From a virus: DNA of 42,021 nucleotides. The stretch's first letter is position 1; every line of letters starts with the position of its first letter. The stretch lies in the IMG/VR virus record IMGVR_UViG_3300048587_001103, positions 1-42,021 of that record; one strand, written 5' to 3'. The position numbers were made by a program, and so were the translations under genes. Below the pieces are notes generated by a model. The model did no database searches. It saw only the letters and a program-made list of their open reading frames with translations, and was not told where the DNA came from. Positions 32,112-39,562 of the stretch are shown here, in pieces.

Positions 32112-32360
32112 ATGGTCAAATTGACCCTTAGCGTGGACAGGAACGTGATCGAGAAAGCCAAGCGGATTGCCGAGGATCGCGGCACCAGCGTCTCGGCGAT
32201 GTTCAGCCAATTCGTCGAATCGGTTTCCGCTGGTACCGACGCGGACCGCGCCAAGCTAGGCCCTATGACGCGCAGGGCGATCGGTCTGGCCAAACTGCCT
32301 GCCGACAAGTCTGACCGACAGTTGATCGAGGAGGCCCTCGCCGAGAGGTATGGCAAATAA
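32112..32360 (+). CDS. DUF6364-family antitoxin
   Basis: 82 residues with strong CAGGAG. The sequence KLTLSVDRNVIEKAKRIAED, then GTSVSAMFSQFVE, is a ribbon-helix-helix-like antitoxin of the DUF6364 group, followed by a toxin-wrapping tail (TRRAIGLAKLPADKSDRQLIEEALAERYG). It likely represses the promoter just upstream and neutralises the PIN protein. Stop and next start overlap as TAATG. The pair interrupts the minus-strand early genes and carries its own promoter. Confidence 0.85.
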   Translation: MVKLTLSVDRNVIEKAKRIAEDRGTSVSAMFSQFVESVSAGTDADRAKLGPMTRRAIGLAKLPADKSDRQLIEEALAERYGK

Positions 32361-32776
32361 TGCGACGGCCACTCCTGGACATCAACATCCTGCTCGACGT
32401 GCTCGGTCAGCGCGATCCGTTTCTTAATGATGCCGCCAAGGTCTGGTCGGCGGTTGAGACGGGCCGCATCACAGGCTTGATCTCCGCCGACAGCTTCACA
32501 ACCGTCTATTACCTTCTGCGCCGCGCGTCGAACGCCCGTACTGCCTTGCGAGGCATGAAGCTGATGCGCGGCCTGTTTGAAGTTATCCCGGTCGACGCTC
32601 AGATCATCTCTCAGGCTTTGGATTCTCCGCTGCCCGACTTCGAGGATGCGATCCAGTATCACTGCGCCATTCGCGGTAATGCAGACTGCATCGTGACGCG
32701 CGATCTGCGCGATTATCGCGCTGCCGACTTGCCGGTGCTTAGCCCCGACGCGTTCGTCGCCTCTCTCGACGTTTGA
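32360..32776 (+). CDS. PIN-domain ribonuclease toxin (VapC-like)
   Basis: 138 residues. Acidic PIN residues are in place: Asp7 in LLDINILLDVL, Glu33, Asp93/Asp96 in PDFEDA, and Asp115/Asp118 in TRDLRDY. They coordinate Mg/Mn for RNA cleavage. The ATG overlaps the antitoxin stop. VapC toxins usually cut tRNA or rRNA; the target here is unknown. All catalytic residues seem present, so it should be active when unopposed. Confidence 0.9.
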   Translation: MRRPLLDINILLDVLGQRDPFLNDAAKVWSAVETGRITGLISADSFTTVYYLLRRASNARTALRGMKLMRGLFEVIPVDAQIISQALDSPLPDFEDAIQYHCAIRGNADCIVTRDLRDYRAADLPVLSPDAFVASLDV

Positions 32777-32793
32777 TACGAAAGCATCTGGCG

Positions 32794-33615
32794 TCATTCC
32801 GCGACTCCTGAGATCGCATTCGTCATTGGAAATTTGCCCGCCGCCACCTCCGCGCCGTCCGGCAGGATGCAGCGATCATTCAAGATCGGGATGGTGTAGA
32901 GCGTGTCGCTGCGCCGGCCCAGGTAGCCCAGGATGAATCCGTTGACCCACTCGACGGGCCGACCCGTGCCATAGAGCGGGATCGGCTTGCACAGGCACCC
33001 GCCGCTGCGGGCCTGGATGACGTTCCCGGGCGACCAGATGTTTTGGATGATGCTCGAGTCGGCGCGGTGCGTGTGCCCGTGGATCACGCTCTTGCCCTGG
33101 CTCATCTGCAGGTGGTTCTTGGTGGCGTGCCGGGCATACGACCAGCCATGCACCGCGATGATGCGGCTGTTGACCGCGTAGTGCGGATACCGGGCCGTGG
33201 CGGAGCCATAAGGCACGTAGGTGAACTGCGATCTGCCGCGAGTGAGTTGCAGCCGGGGCGCGAGCATGGAGTACGCCCCGCGCCCCTCGCTGGTCTGCGC
33301 CGCCCAGCGGTCGAGCCGGTACTCGTGGTTGCCCTCGACCATGACCAGGCGGTTGCAGCAGGCCTGGACGCGATCCAACAGTGCGTTGGCCGCCTTGAGA
33401 TCGTCCTGGTAGTCGGTCTCCGGCACGCCATGCGTCGGCGGATGGCTGGAGAATTGGCCGCAGTCCAGCGCGTCGCCCAGGCAGACGATGAGGTCAGGCT
33501 TGATCCGCTCAGCCGCCCGGCAGAACACTTCCAGCGCGAGCGGGTTCTGGTGCGGGATGTGCACGTCGCCGAAGGCGAGCATGGTCTTGGCGCAATGGTG
33601 ACTGGGGTGCGGCAT
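32794..33615 (-). CDS. Metallophosphoesterase, phage type
   Basis: 273 residues from the ATG at 33615. Two ATGs lie in tandem (33618 and 33615); the second is four bases from GGGGAGG and is preferred. Motifs: GDVH, GDALD (GD-x-x-D), GNHE, HGW, and GHTHR with the two-metal ligands in order. Phage proteins of this form occur next to recombination and replication genes and may process DNA ends or nucleotides; the substrate is not visible. The C-terminal part (about 195-273) is beta-rich (GTGRPVEWVNGFILGYLG). Different in sequence from the phosphoesterase at 4 kb. Confidence 0.88.
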   Translation of the reverse strand: MPHPSHHCAKTMLAFGDVHIPHQNPLALEVFCRAAERIKPDLIVCLGDALDCGQFSSHPPTHGVPETDYQDDLKAANALLDRVQACCNRLVMVEGNHEYRLDRWAAQTSEGRGAYSMLAPRLQLTRGRSQFTYVPYGSATARYPHYAVNSRIIAVHGWSYARHATKNHLQMSQGKSVIHGHTHRADSSIIQNIWSPGNVIQARSGGCLCKPIPLYGTGRPVEWVNGFILGYLGRRSDTLYTIPILNDRCILPDGAEVAAGKFPMTNAISGVAE

Positions 33616-34256
33616 CATTCCTCCCCCGCGACCATGGCCGCCGTGCGGGCGTAGCCGGCGATGTCCACCAGGTTGTCGCGCTTGTGACGATGGGCCTGCC
33701 GGGCGAGCTTGACCGCCACCATGCACAGTGGCACGTCCATGGCCGTCACGGAGCAGCCGGGCCGCAGCTTTTCGGCCAGGACGCCGGTCCACATCTGCGC
33801 CGTGCGGGCGAAATCATCCCGGGGATGGCCGTAGTCGCTGTGCCGGGTGCCGGAGGTCAGGCGTCGCGCTTCGGACAGGATGTCGTCCTCGGTCCCGGCG
33901 GCTCGACAGCCCAGCACGGCGACGGCGCTCGGCAAGGTGGGGAGCGGCAGACCGTCACGGGCGTCGTGGATGGGCAACCCCAACTCGCGGGCCAGGAGGT
34001 ACTCCAGCCGCGCACCGGCGGACTGCTCCCAGCCCGGGATCAGGGCCAGGGCGTCGCACTGCAGTAGCAGCGCGACATCGATGCGCAGGTAGCTTTTGCG
34101 CGGCAGGTTGGTCTTGCCGCCGAAGTTGTCGGCGGGATTGACGACCTCCCACCCCAGCTTCTCCAGCCGTCGCGCAGCGGCGTCGAAGGCCGGGAAGTTG
34201 TGGTTGGCAATGCCGGTCATGGGACCGGCGATGTAGATGCGGCCTCGGGTGTTCAT
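33615..34256 (-). CDS. DUF4406 + DUF6378-like protein
   Basis: 213 residues. The N-terminal half, RGRIYIAGPMTGIANHNFPAF, then WEVVNPADNFGGK and DALALIPGWEQSAGARLEY, is a DUF4406/nucleoside 2-deoxyribosyltransferase-like domain, a fold that exchanges or cleaves deoxyribonucleosides. The C-terminal half (about 120-213; LTSGTRHSDYGHPRDDFARTA and CMVAVKLARQAHRHKRDNLVD) matches the DUF6378 helical unit. Phages often carry both domains, singly or fused, in nucleotide or recombination clusters. The stop overlaps the phosphoesterase start. Confidence 0.82.
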   Translation of the reverse strand: MNTRGRIYIAGPMTGIANHNFPAFDAAARRLEKLGWEVVNPADNFGGKTNLPRKSYLRIDVALLLQCDALALIPGWEQSAGARLEYLLARELGLPIHDARDGLPLPTLPSAVAVLGCRAAGTEDDILSEARRLTSGTRHSDYGHPRDDFARTAQMWTGVLAEKLRPGCSVTAMDVPLCMVAVKLARQAHRHKRDNLVDIAGYARTAAMVAGEE

Positions 34257-34259
34257 GGT

Positions 34260-35039
34260 TCAGTTGTTCTCCTGATTGGCTAGAACCCGACCGGCGCGGC
34301 GGCACGCCTTGCATTCGCGCCCGACACCCAGGGGTTGGTTCCGCGCGACGTTGAATTCGGAAAGGGCCTTGATTTGCCCGCAATACGAACAGACCTGGCA
34401 ATCCTCGCCTCTGTCCTGGCCGACGCCCACGAACAGTTTTGGGTTGTTCTTGACGACTTCCCAGTCCAGGCGACGAATGCAGAACCACCGATCGTCAACG
34501 CGGTCCATGGCGTCCTTTACGGCGTCGCACACCAAGTCGACGACGTTTACGGCATCGCCCTTGTGGTTGGGCTTTTGGACCAGGATGTCGATCCAGACCT
34601 TGTTGTGAACGATCGGCATGCAATGCAGGCCCGCACGCAGGGCGGCCGTGATTGCCTGACGAATCTGCCGTGACTCTCGTCTCAAGGCGATGTGCCCGCT
34701 GCGACGTAGCGTGTAGATGTGGTTCTTGGAGGCTGCGTAGCTGAAGGGAACAGCAACTCGGACGTGCCATAGCAGTTCGGGGCCCTCGGGGTCAGACCAT
34801 GCGATGCCATGCGCAGCAGCTCTGCTGGCGTCGATCCCGGCCTCTCTGGCGCGTTCCACTCGAACATGGCGTTGCAGCAGGCTCCGTTCTGCCTTCGCTG
34901 CAGACCGAGGGTTCGCCCGCGCCCACAAACGTTTGCGATGCAGGTCCCGCTTCTCAGAGCAGCCGCGGCAATACTTCTGAGTCGGTGCTGTTCGATCGAC
35001 GCACTCACCGCAACCCGCACATGTCAGTTGAGCGACCAA
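34260..35039 (-). CDS. RusA-like resolvase flanked by zinc ribbons
   Basis: 259 residues. Start TTG 35039 is supported by AAGGAGG five bases away. An N-terminal zinc ribbon uses Cys7, Cys10, Cys24 and Cys27. The middle holds a RusA-like core: KGDAVNVVDLVCDAVKDA followed by VDDRWF, with Asp162, Asn165, Asp168, Asp172 and the Asp182-Asp183 pair, the spacing used by Holliday-junction resolvases of this family. A second ribbon at the end uses Cys217, Cys220, Cys243 and Cys246 (CSYCGQIK and CKAC). A RusA domain between two zinc ribbons is uncommon. Its role should be branch resolution before packaging. Confidence 0.78.
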   Translation of the reverse strand: MVAQLTCAGCGECVDRTAPTQKYCRGCSEKRDLHRKRLWARANPRSAAKAERSLLQRHVRVERAREAGIDASRAAAHGIAWSDPEGPELLWHVRVAVPFSYAASKNHIYTLRRSGHIALRRESRQIRQAITAALRAGLHCMPIVHNKVWIDILVQKPNHKGDAVNVVDLVCDAVKDAMDRVDDRWFCIRRLDWEVVKNNPKLFVGVGQDRGEDCQVCSYCGQIKALSEFNVARNQPLGVGRECKACRRAGRVLANQENN

Positions 35040-35290
35040 TCGAACCTCCTTGATCCATTCAGGTCGAGGTCCCGACGACCCGGATCGGGTGGAAACGCGT
35101 CCATCGCCAACGCGATGCGTCCGCCCGTCGGCGGCTTACGTGGACCGTTGCCGCTTAGCTCCGCCGAGAGGCCACGGAGGGCGCGGGGGTCCTCGCGCAA
35201 CCCAACTCCCGCCTCGGTGACATCCATACGGTCTCGGCAGCGACACGAGCAAGGGGCCATCGACGGGGGATAAGGCTGCGCCAGCTTCAT
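35024..35290 (-). CDS. Small early protein, hypothetical
   Basis: 88 residues. The start overlaps the preceding stop (ATGA) and the stop overlaps the TTG of the resolvase gene by 16 bp, so all three frames are packed as one translational unit. The resolvase ribosome site is inside this gene. The sequence has a Cys pair (CSCRC), a central basic helix and a charged C-terminus (FPPDPGRRDLDLNGSRRFDW). No motif is recognised; gene packing is the main support. Confidence 0.5.
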   Translation of the reverse strand: MKLAQPYPPSMAPCSCRCRDRMDVTEAGVGLREDPRALRGLSAELSGNGPRKPPTGGRIALAMDAFPPDPGRRDLDLNGSRRFDWSLN

Positions 35291-35580
35291 ACCGCCTCCC
35301 GATCCCAGGGAATCTCGTCGGTGAGGTCGTCACCGGCGTCCTGCTGCTCCTGCCATGCAAGGAACTCCGTCAACTCCAGAGTCGCTTCCTTGCGGCTTTC
35401 AAACTGCCGGCGGCAGCGGTAGTCCTTCGTCCAGATCAGGCCGTCAAACGGCTCGGTGCTCATCCAGTGGCCGAAGTCCGGATCGTAGATGGCGAAGAAC
35501 GTGCGGCCAGGCGCGCCGTTCCAGGTCTCGACGATCTCGACCACGTGCGCGGTCGGAATGTCATCGTCGTGGGTGCTCAC
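35287..35580 (-). CDS. Small acidic early protein, hypothetical
   Basis: 97 residues from the GTG at 35580, supported by GAGGAG nearby in the end of the upstream gene; the frame is open to 35673 but that extension is Arg/Pro-rich and overlaps a coding region. The sequence has AHVVEIVETWNGAPGRTFFAIYDPDFGHW and CRRQFESRKEATLELTEFLAWQ. It is acidic at the end (DAGDDLTDEIPWDRE). No family is recognised. Confidence 0.62.
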   Translation of the reverse strand: MSTHDDDIPTAHVVEIVETWNGAPGRTFFAIYDPDFGHWMSTEPFDGLIWTKDYRCRRQFESRKEATLELTEFLAWQEQQDAGDDLTDEIPWDREAV

Positions 35581-35593
35581 GGTTGTGGTCTCC

Positions 35594-36076
35594 TCATCGC
35601 TTCCACGGCGGCGTGTTGCTGACAGCGGGTGCCTGCGGCGCAGCGGGGTTCGCGGTCGTCGGCTTGGCGGCACTGATGGCCGACTTGGGCTCGTAGCCCT
35701 TGATCTCGTTGGCCAGCTCGTCGTTGTCCTTGCGCCGCTTCACCTTGACGGTCACGACGAGCGGGATGTTGTGCAGCTCGACGCTGTCGCGCGGCTGCAT
35801 GACGCCGACCGCGTGGCAGATGGCCGACAGCTTGCCCCGGGCGATCTTCACCGTGGTGGCGTTGGGGTGGTTGGTGCAGAGCCGGTCCCAGACCTTGCGT
35901 CCCCGGAATTCACCGTCGAGCACCGACAGCTCGATCTCGAGGTAGCTGCCGTCGCCCTTGGCCGTGGGCTTCATCTGCGTGTTGGTGATGGCCGCCAGGT
36001 ACTTGCCCGCGGGCAGGGTTTCGTAGGGCGCGATGGGTTCCACGTCGTGCGCATTGAAATTGCCAAGATTGGCCAT
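35594..36076 (-). CDS. DUF669 (ssDNA-binding-like) protein
   Basis: 160 residues; AAGGAAGG precedes the ATG. The segments APYETLPAGKYLAAITNTQMK, YLEIELSVLDGEFRGRKVWDR and GKLSAICHAVGV match the DUF669 pattern (P-x-G-x-Y, LEL-x-V-x-x-G-x-x-G-R-x-x-x-D-R). An OB-like beta domain is followed by a flexible Ala/Pro-rich tail ending PPWKR. DUF669 proteins occur beside recombination genes in phages and probably handle single-stranded DNA with the Sak4-like ATPase encoded next to it. Confidence 0.85.
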   Translation of the reverse strand: MANLGNFNAHDVEPIAPYETLPAGKYLAAITNTQMKPTAKGDGSYLEIELSVLDGEFRGRKVWDRLCTNHPNATTVKIARGKLSAICHAVGVMQPRDSVELHNIPLVVTVKVKRRKDNDELANEIKGYEPKSAISAAKPTTANPAAPQAPAVSNTPPWKR

Positions 36077-36100
36077 TGTGATCGCCTTCCTTTCTTCGGG

Positions 36101-36712
36101 TTAGTGAATGTTGCTCCACGTGAGTCCACGCTTGATCGCACCGATGGTCCCGTGGGTCACACGGAATCTGTGGCCGATGGCTCTTTGTGGAACGCCACCA
36201 GCAAGAAGTTCTCGGATCTCCCGCACATCGCGTTCGCAGAGCGTGGGATTGGTTCGAATGCAACGGGTGCGTGGGCGCTTGTTCTGCATGTTTTCCTTCA
36301 CCGACACGAAGCGGCAGTTGTCAGGTGAGTAGCCTTTGTCGTTGCCAATGCGGTCGATCTGGAGGCCGGGCTTGTAGTTGTTCTGTTGGGCCCACGCTTC
36401 AAAGGACTCGAAGCTCTCGCGCCACTCCCGGCATACTTCAACTCCGCGGCCGCCATAGCTTGGGAAGCTGTCGTGCTTCGGGTTATGGCATCGCGCCCTC
36501 ATCGCGACCCAGGTCGAATACAACCCGCCGGTGATTTCCTGTTTGCGTCGGTACCACTGCCGCCCGTGCGCCGCGTTACATTCCCTGCATCGGGACGCCC
36601 GGCCGTCTTTGCGGCCGAGATGTCGGCTAAACTCCGAAAGGGAAAGCTCTCGTTTACAGACGGAGCAGATCCTCACCGACTCACTCGGGCGGGTCGTGAG
36701 CGTGGCGGCCAT
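36101..36712 (-). CDS. HNH/homing-type endonuclease with zinc ribbon and HTH
   Basis: 203 residues, GGAGG before the ATG. An N-terminal ribbon has Cys16, Cys19, Cys42 and Cys45. The central part, TWVAMRARCHNPKHDSFPSYGG with RGVEVC, LQIDRIGNDKGYSPDNCRF and a following Q-N-K-R, is the phage-type HNH/AP2-like nuclease (YGGRG-x-x-V, D-R-I-x-x-D-x-x-Y, N-C-R). The C-terminus (about 160-195) is a helix-turn-helix, as in homing endonucleases that need to recognise DNA. It is inserted between DUF669 and the ATPase, so it could be a free-standing homing gene. Confidence 0.82.
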   Translation of the reverse strand: MAATLTTRPSESVRICSVCKRELSLSEFSRHLGRKDGRASRCRECNAAHGRQWYRRKQEITGGLYSTWVAMRARCHNPKHDSFPSYGGRGVEVCREWRESFESFEAWAQQNNYKPGLQIDRIGNDKGYSPDNCRFVSVKENMQNKRPRTRCIRTNPTLCERDVREIRELLAGGVPQRAIGHRFRVTHGTIGAIKRGLTWSNIH

Positions 36713-36715
36713 GGA

Positions 36716-37513
36716 TCAGACCTCCGTGTTGGTGGGGGTGACGGAAGACTGGGTCAGCGCCTGCATCAGGGCAGGCCATGAGAGGGGCAGTTCAGCGGGC
36801 AGGTCGTAACGGTTCTTGGCTACACAGGCAGGGCTGCCGATGGTGCGCAGGACGCGCTCACCGCCACCCCCGGAAGCGTCCTTGCCCAGACCGGCGGCGA
36901 TGGTGCGCTCGCGCCCAAAACCGCCGTCCTGGGTCTTGGTGATGATCTTCCGTGTGGCGAATAGCACGGCGTCGGCCCACTCGGTGATCAGCGCCGTGGC
37001 GTGCTTGTGCAGGCGCGGTGAGTAGCGGTCGTAGGCCGGATGCTCGGGATCGGCGAAGGTTTCGACCTTGGCGTGGGCCAGCAGAATCACGCACATCCCG
37101 CGCTGGTTCCGGAGTTGGTCCAGGTCGTTGAGGATGGCACGCCAGTGCGTCAGCGCGTGCGTGTAGCCCTTGGCATATCCGCCATCGACCTTCTCGATGC
37201 TGTTGACGCCGTACTGCTCGCACAGGGCGTCGAAGATCAGGCGCTCCAGCCAGTCGGCGCTGTCGAGGATCACGGTCTCGAACTCGTGATCGTCACGCAG
37301 CAGTTCGCCCAACGCCGTCCGCACGTCGGCCAGCGACTTGGCCAGCGGGAAGCTGGCGCAGTCGATCTGGTCGAGGCCATCTTCCGTGGGCACGAAGATG
37401 GGCTTGGGCGATTGCGACGCCGTGGTCGATTTGCCGATGCCCTCGGTGCCGTAGATCAAAATGCGCGGCGGGGTGTGGCGGCGGCCTTGGTGAATCTTCT
37501 GCAGCAGAGTCAT
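36716..37513 (-). CDS. Sak4-like recombination ATPase
   Basis: 265 residues from the ATG at 37513 (GGAG upstream); the frame upstream to 37978 is noncoding. RecA-like core: Walker A GTEGIGKST (22-30), Walker B TVILDSADWLE (80-90), and the sensor strand MCVILLAHAKVE. The following GGGFGRERTIAAGLG-type region and an acidic C-terminus are typical of Sak4/phage nucleotide-binding proteins, which pair with SSB-like partners for single-strand annealing. The neighbouring DUF669 gene fits as that partner. The stretch around 36865 encodes GKDASGGGG and carries one copy of the CCCCCGGAA motif. Confidence 0.85.
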   Translation of the reverse strand: MTLLQKIHQGRRHTPPRILIYGTEGIGKSTTASQSPKPIFVPTEDGLDQIDCASFPLAKSLADVRTALGELLRDDHEFETVILDSADWLERLIFDALCEQYGVNSIEKVDGGYAKGYTHALTHWRAILNDLDQLRNQRGMCVILLAHAKVETFADPEHPAYDRYSPRLHKHATALITEWADAVLFATRKIITKTQDGGFGRERTIAAGLGKDASGGGGERVLRTIGSPACVAKNRYDLPAELPLSWPALMQALTQSSVTPTNTEV

Positions 37514-37815
37514 GCCAGGTCTCCGTTGACAGGCTTGGGGTTGGGGGTCACGTGCCAGGTCAGAGCCTGACGTTCGCTGACGGTGCAGGTGCGCATGGGG
37601 CCGTTGTCGATCAGCCCCGCGTGGCGCAGCTCGGGCAGCCGCTTGTGCGCCTTGATTCCGAGTTCCGCCTCGATCTCCCGGGCGGTCAGACCCGGCCGGC
37701 GCTGCACCGCGTCGAAACACATCTCGCGCTGGACGCGTGCTACGCCGGACCTGTTGACGAACTGGCCGGCCATGACGGAGGTGGGTGGGTCGGTGGATCG
37801 ATAGTTCTGGAACAT
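37510..37815 (-). CDS. Winged-helix protein
   Basis: 101 residues. The core, MCFDAVQRRPGLTAREIEAE, then LGIKAHKRLPELRHAGLID, is a winged helix-turn-helix of the type with T-A-x-E-I, followed by H-x-R-L-x-E-L-x-x-x-G-L-I and a wing strand (RTCTVSERQALTWHV). Such small proteins are common phage replication or transcription factors. Its ATG has GGAG upstream and the tRNA-like RNA directly precedes it in the same transcript. The stop overlaps the ATPase start. Confidence 0.78.
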   Translation of the reverse strand: MFQNYRSTDPPTSVMAGQFVNRSGVARVQREMCFDAVQRRPGLTAREIEAELGIKAHKRLPELRHAGLIDNGPMRTCTVSERQALTWHVTPNPKPVNGDLA

Positions 37816-37843
37816 GTGTCAGTGCTCCAAAGATCGAGTGAAG

Positions 37844-37922
37844 CGGCAGGCGTGGGAGTCGAACCCACCCGCGCCGGGGGCGAGGTTTTGATCCCTCGCC
37901 CCCGGGCTGTTCCGAACCTGCC
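37844..37922 (-). ncRNA. tRNA-like RNA lacking a D-arm
   Basis: Minus strand, 79 nt. Acceptor-like stem of 7 bp, GGCAGGT (37922-37916) with GCCTGCC (37851-37845; one U-G pair), and a directly adjoining T-arm GTGGG-TTCGACT-CCCAC (37868-37852), exactly as in tRNA. A 10-nt unpaired connector replaces the D-arm. The anticodon-like arm is a perfect 12-bp stem CCGGGGGCGAGG/CCTCGCCCCCGG (37905-37894 with 37885-37874) with an 8-nt loop GATCAAAA, and a 5-nt variable loop follows. No CCA is encoded and the next bases are GCTT. A CAA triplet sits at the anticodon position of the loop but the identity is uncertain. The layout resembles the tRNA-like part of tmRNA more than a translating tRNA. Confidence 0.6.
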
Positions 37923-38002
37923 GAAAGATGCGCCCGGGGGTGGCCGTCGCTTGCTTTCGGACCCGCCACAAGCCGCACGGGCGCACGGAGAAATGCAGGG
38001 GT

Positions 38003-38812
38003 TTACGCCACGTCCAGGACGCGGATCTCCTCGTAGCCGGTCGGCCACACGTCCTGCTTGCGGCACGTGATCAGTCGCCGGATCGCCGCTTCGTTCTCAC
38101 GCTGCGCGAGCGTCAGCGTGTCGTCGCTGACGCGCCAGACACCGCAGCGGAAAGGCTCCTTCTTCTCCACGGCCGTGAGATGGACCGGCACCTGCAGGGC
38201 ATCCAGCACCTGGGCCAGCACGGCGCGGTAGAACGCCATCTGGCGGTGGTAGCCAAAGCGCCGGGCGTCGGCCTCGAACCAGGTCAGGTCGTCGCAGGTC
38301 TTGAGGTCCACGATTCCACGATGCGGGTGGACCCAGTCGATCCGGATCTGGCACGGCACGCCGCAGTACTCGGCTCGCACCACGCCTTCGGCCCGGCCGT
38401 ACAGCAGCAAATCCACCGCTTCATTGTTCATGGCCACGCCACAGGCCATCTGCTCGATCAGCTCAACGTGCTCCTGCGCCAGCACCGGCTTGCCCTGAAT
38501 CTCGGCCCACTCCAGGAACGCCTTGGTGCCGGTGCCGAATGGCTTGCCGGTCCGCGGATTGAGCGGGCCGCCGAGGGCAAACGCCGCCTCGTACGCGTCG
38601 CGTCCCTCGAGAATCCGCACGTGGGCAGCGCGGCCGATCAGGTAGCTTGTTGACTCCGCATCGTTGATCAGCCCGATCGCCTTTTTGCGATGCAGCCACG
38701 GGCACTTCATGAAGTCGAGCAACTGGTGGCTGCTGAGGAACTGATTCGCCCGCGCGTGGTATTCCTCGGCCGGCTCGGTCTCCAGAACGTTGAGGTCGAT
38801 GTTCAGATCCAT
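38003..38812 (-). CDS. RecE/DUF3799-like exonuclease
   Basis: 269 residues from the ATG at 38812 (the frame is open to 38899, without support). PD-(D/E)xK pattern of the RecE/exonuclease VIII group: SSHQLLDFMKCPWLHRKK, YLIGRAAHVRILEG (His), then IRIDWVHPHRGIVDLKTC with the Asp-x-Lys pair and FGYHRQMAFYRAVLAQV. Such 5'-3' exonucleases generate single strands for annealing by Sak4/SSB-type partners, encoded next to it. A C-terminal basic part (about 240-269) contains the few Cys. No strong ribosome site is seen. Confidence 0.83.
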   Translation of the reverse strand: MDLNIDLNVLETEPAEEYHARANQFLSSHQLLDFMKCPWLHRKKAIGLINDAESTSYLIGRAAHVRILEGRDAYEAAFALGGPLNPRTGKPFGTGTKAFLEWAEIQGKPVLAQEHVELIEQMACGVAMNNEAVDLLLYGRAEGVVRAEYCGVPCQIRIDWVHPHRGIVDLKTCDDLTWFEADARRFGYHRQMAFYRAVLAQVLDALQVPVHLTAVEKKEPFRCGVWRVSDDTLTLAQRENEAAIRRLITCRKQDVWPTGYEEIRVLDVA

Positions 38813-38913
38813 GGGGGTCACTCGCGTAAGGTTGTCCGCCGTTTTCCCCTGGGGGGCAGTAAGTCGATTACCCGGCCCAGGGGAAAACGGGCGGAACAAA
38901 TCTCACATCCCAC

Positions 38914-39498
38914 TCAATCCTGGCTGTAGTCAGCGAGCGCCTCACGAAGTTGAACCAGGTGCTTCTCACGGAACGTGCGCCGCGGCACGCCCATCGCGCG
39001 AGCGGCTTGTGTCACCGACATCGTCTGCAGGAGCTCGGCGGCCCGCCGCAGTTCTGCCGGCAGCTTCTCCAGGACCTCTTCGACATCCATCTGGAGGTGA
39101 TGCCGCTCTTCCGCCGTTTGCCGATGCCTGCCGATGCGAATATCCGCGTCGTCGTTGTCCATCAGGGTGTAGCGTTGGACGGGGTCTTGGTTGATGCCGA
39201 GTCGCACCTCGTCGTTGAGCGAACACTCCTCGCGACGACGATCCCGCATCTCGGACTGGCGATGCCGGATCAGGTTGCGAGCCTTGCGGTCAATGACGCA
39301 GGTGACGAACAACTTGAAGTTCGACTTGCTGGGATCGAACTTCGGCAGCCGCTCCAGCAGGTCCAGCAGCATGTCCTGCTTGATGTCCTCGATCTCGTCG
39401 AGGGGGAAGCCGGCGCTACGCACCAGATGCGTCGCCTTGATGTTGACCATGTTGAACGCGAACCCGTCGAAATCATGGATGCTGTGCTTGGATTCCAC
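38914..39498 (-). CDS. Sigma-70-like transcription factor
   Basis: 194 residues, starting at GTG with GGGAG nine bases upstream. Region 2 (about 28-80): LDEIEDIKQDMLLDLLERLP, KFDPSKSNFKLFVTCVIDRK, ARNLIRHRQ. Region 4 (about 137-190): VEEVLEKLPAELRRAAELLQ, TMSVTQAARAMGVPRRTFRE. Between them is a charged linker. These are the sigma2/sigma4 domains of an ECF-type or phage-specific sigma factor. It could direct host RNA polymerase to the late operon, for which no sigma-70 promoter is seen; that is inference. Confidence 0.88.
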   Translation of the reverse strand: MESKHSIHDFDGFAFNMVNIKATHLVRSAGFPLDEIEDIKQDMLLDLLERLPKFDPSKSNFKLFVTCVIDRKARNLIRHRQSEMRDRRREECSLNDEVRLGINQDPVQRYTLMDNDDADIRIGRHRQTAEERHHLQMDVEEVLEKLPAELRRAAELLQTMSVTQAARAMGVPRRTFREKHLVQLREALADYSQD

Positions 39499-39562
39499 TT
39501 GGAAAATCTCCCGTTGGCCCGGGAGGCGTCGCGTGGATGCCGACAGGAGCTGCGACCACAGC

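Noticed and set aside
37844-37922. Ordinary tRNA-Leu(CAA) gene
   Set aside because: There is no D-arm, no long variable arm as in class II Leu tRNAs, the loop has 8 nt, and the arm has 12 bp; called tRNA-like instead.
37844-37922. Amber suppressor tRNA that could read the TAG at 23402
   Set aside because: The loop contains CAA or TCA registers but no CTA anticodon.
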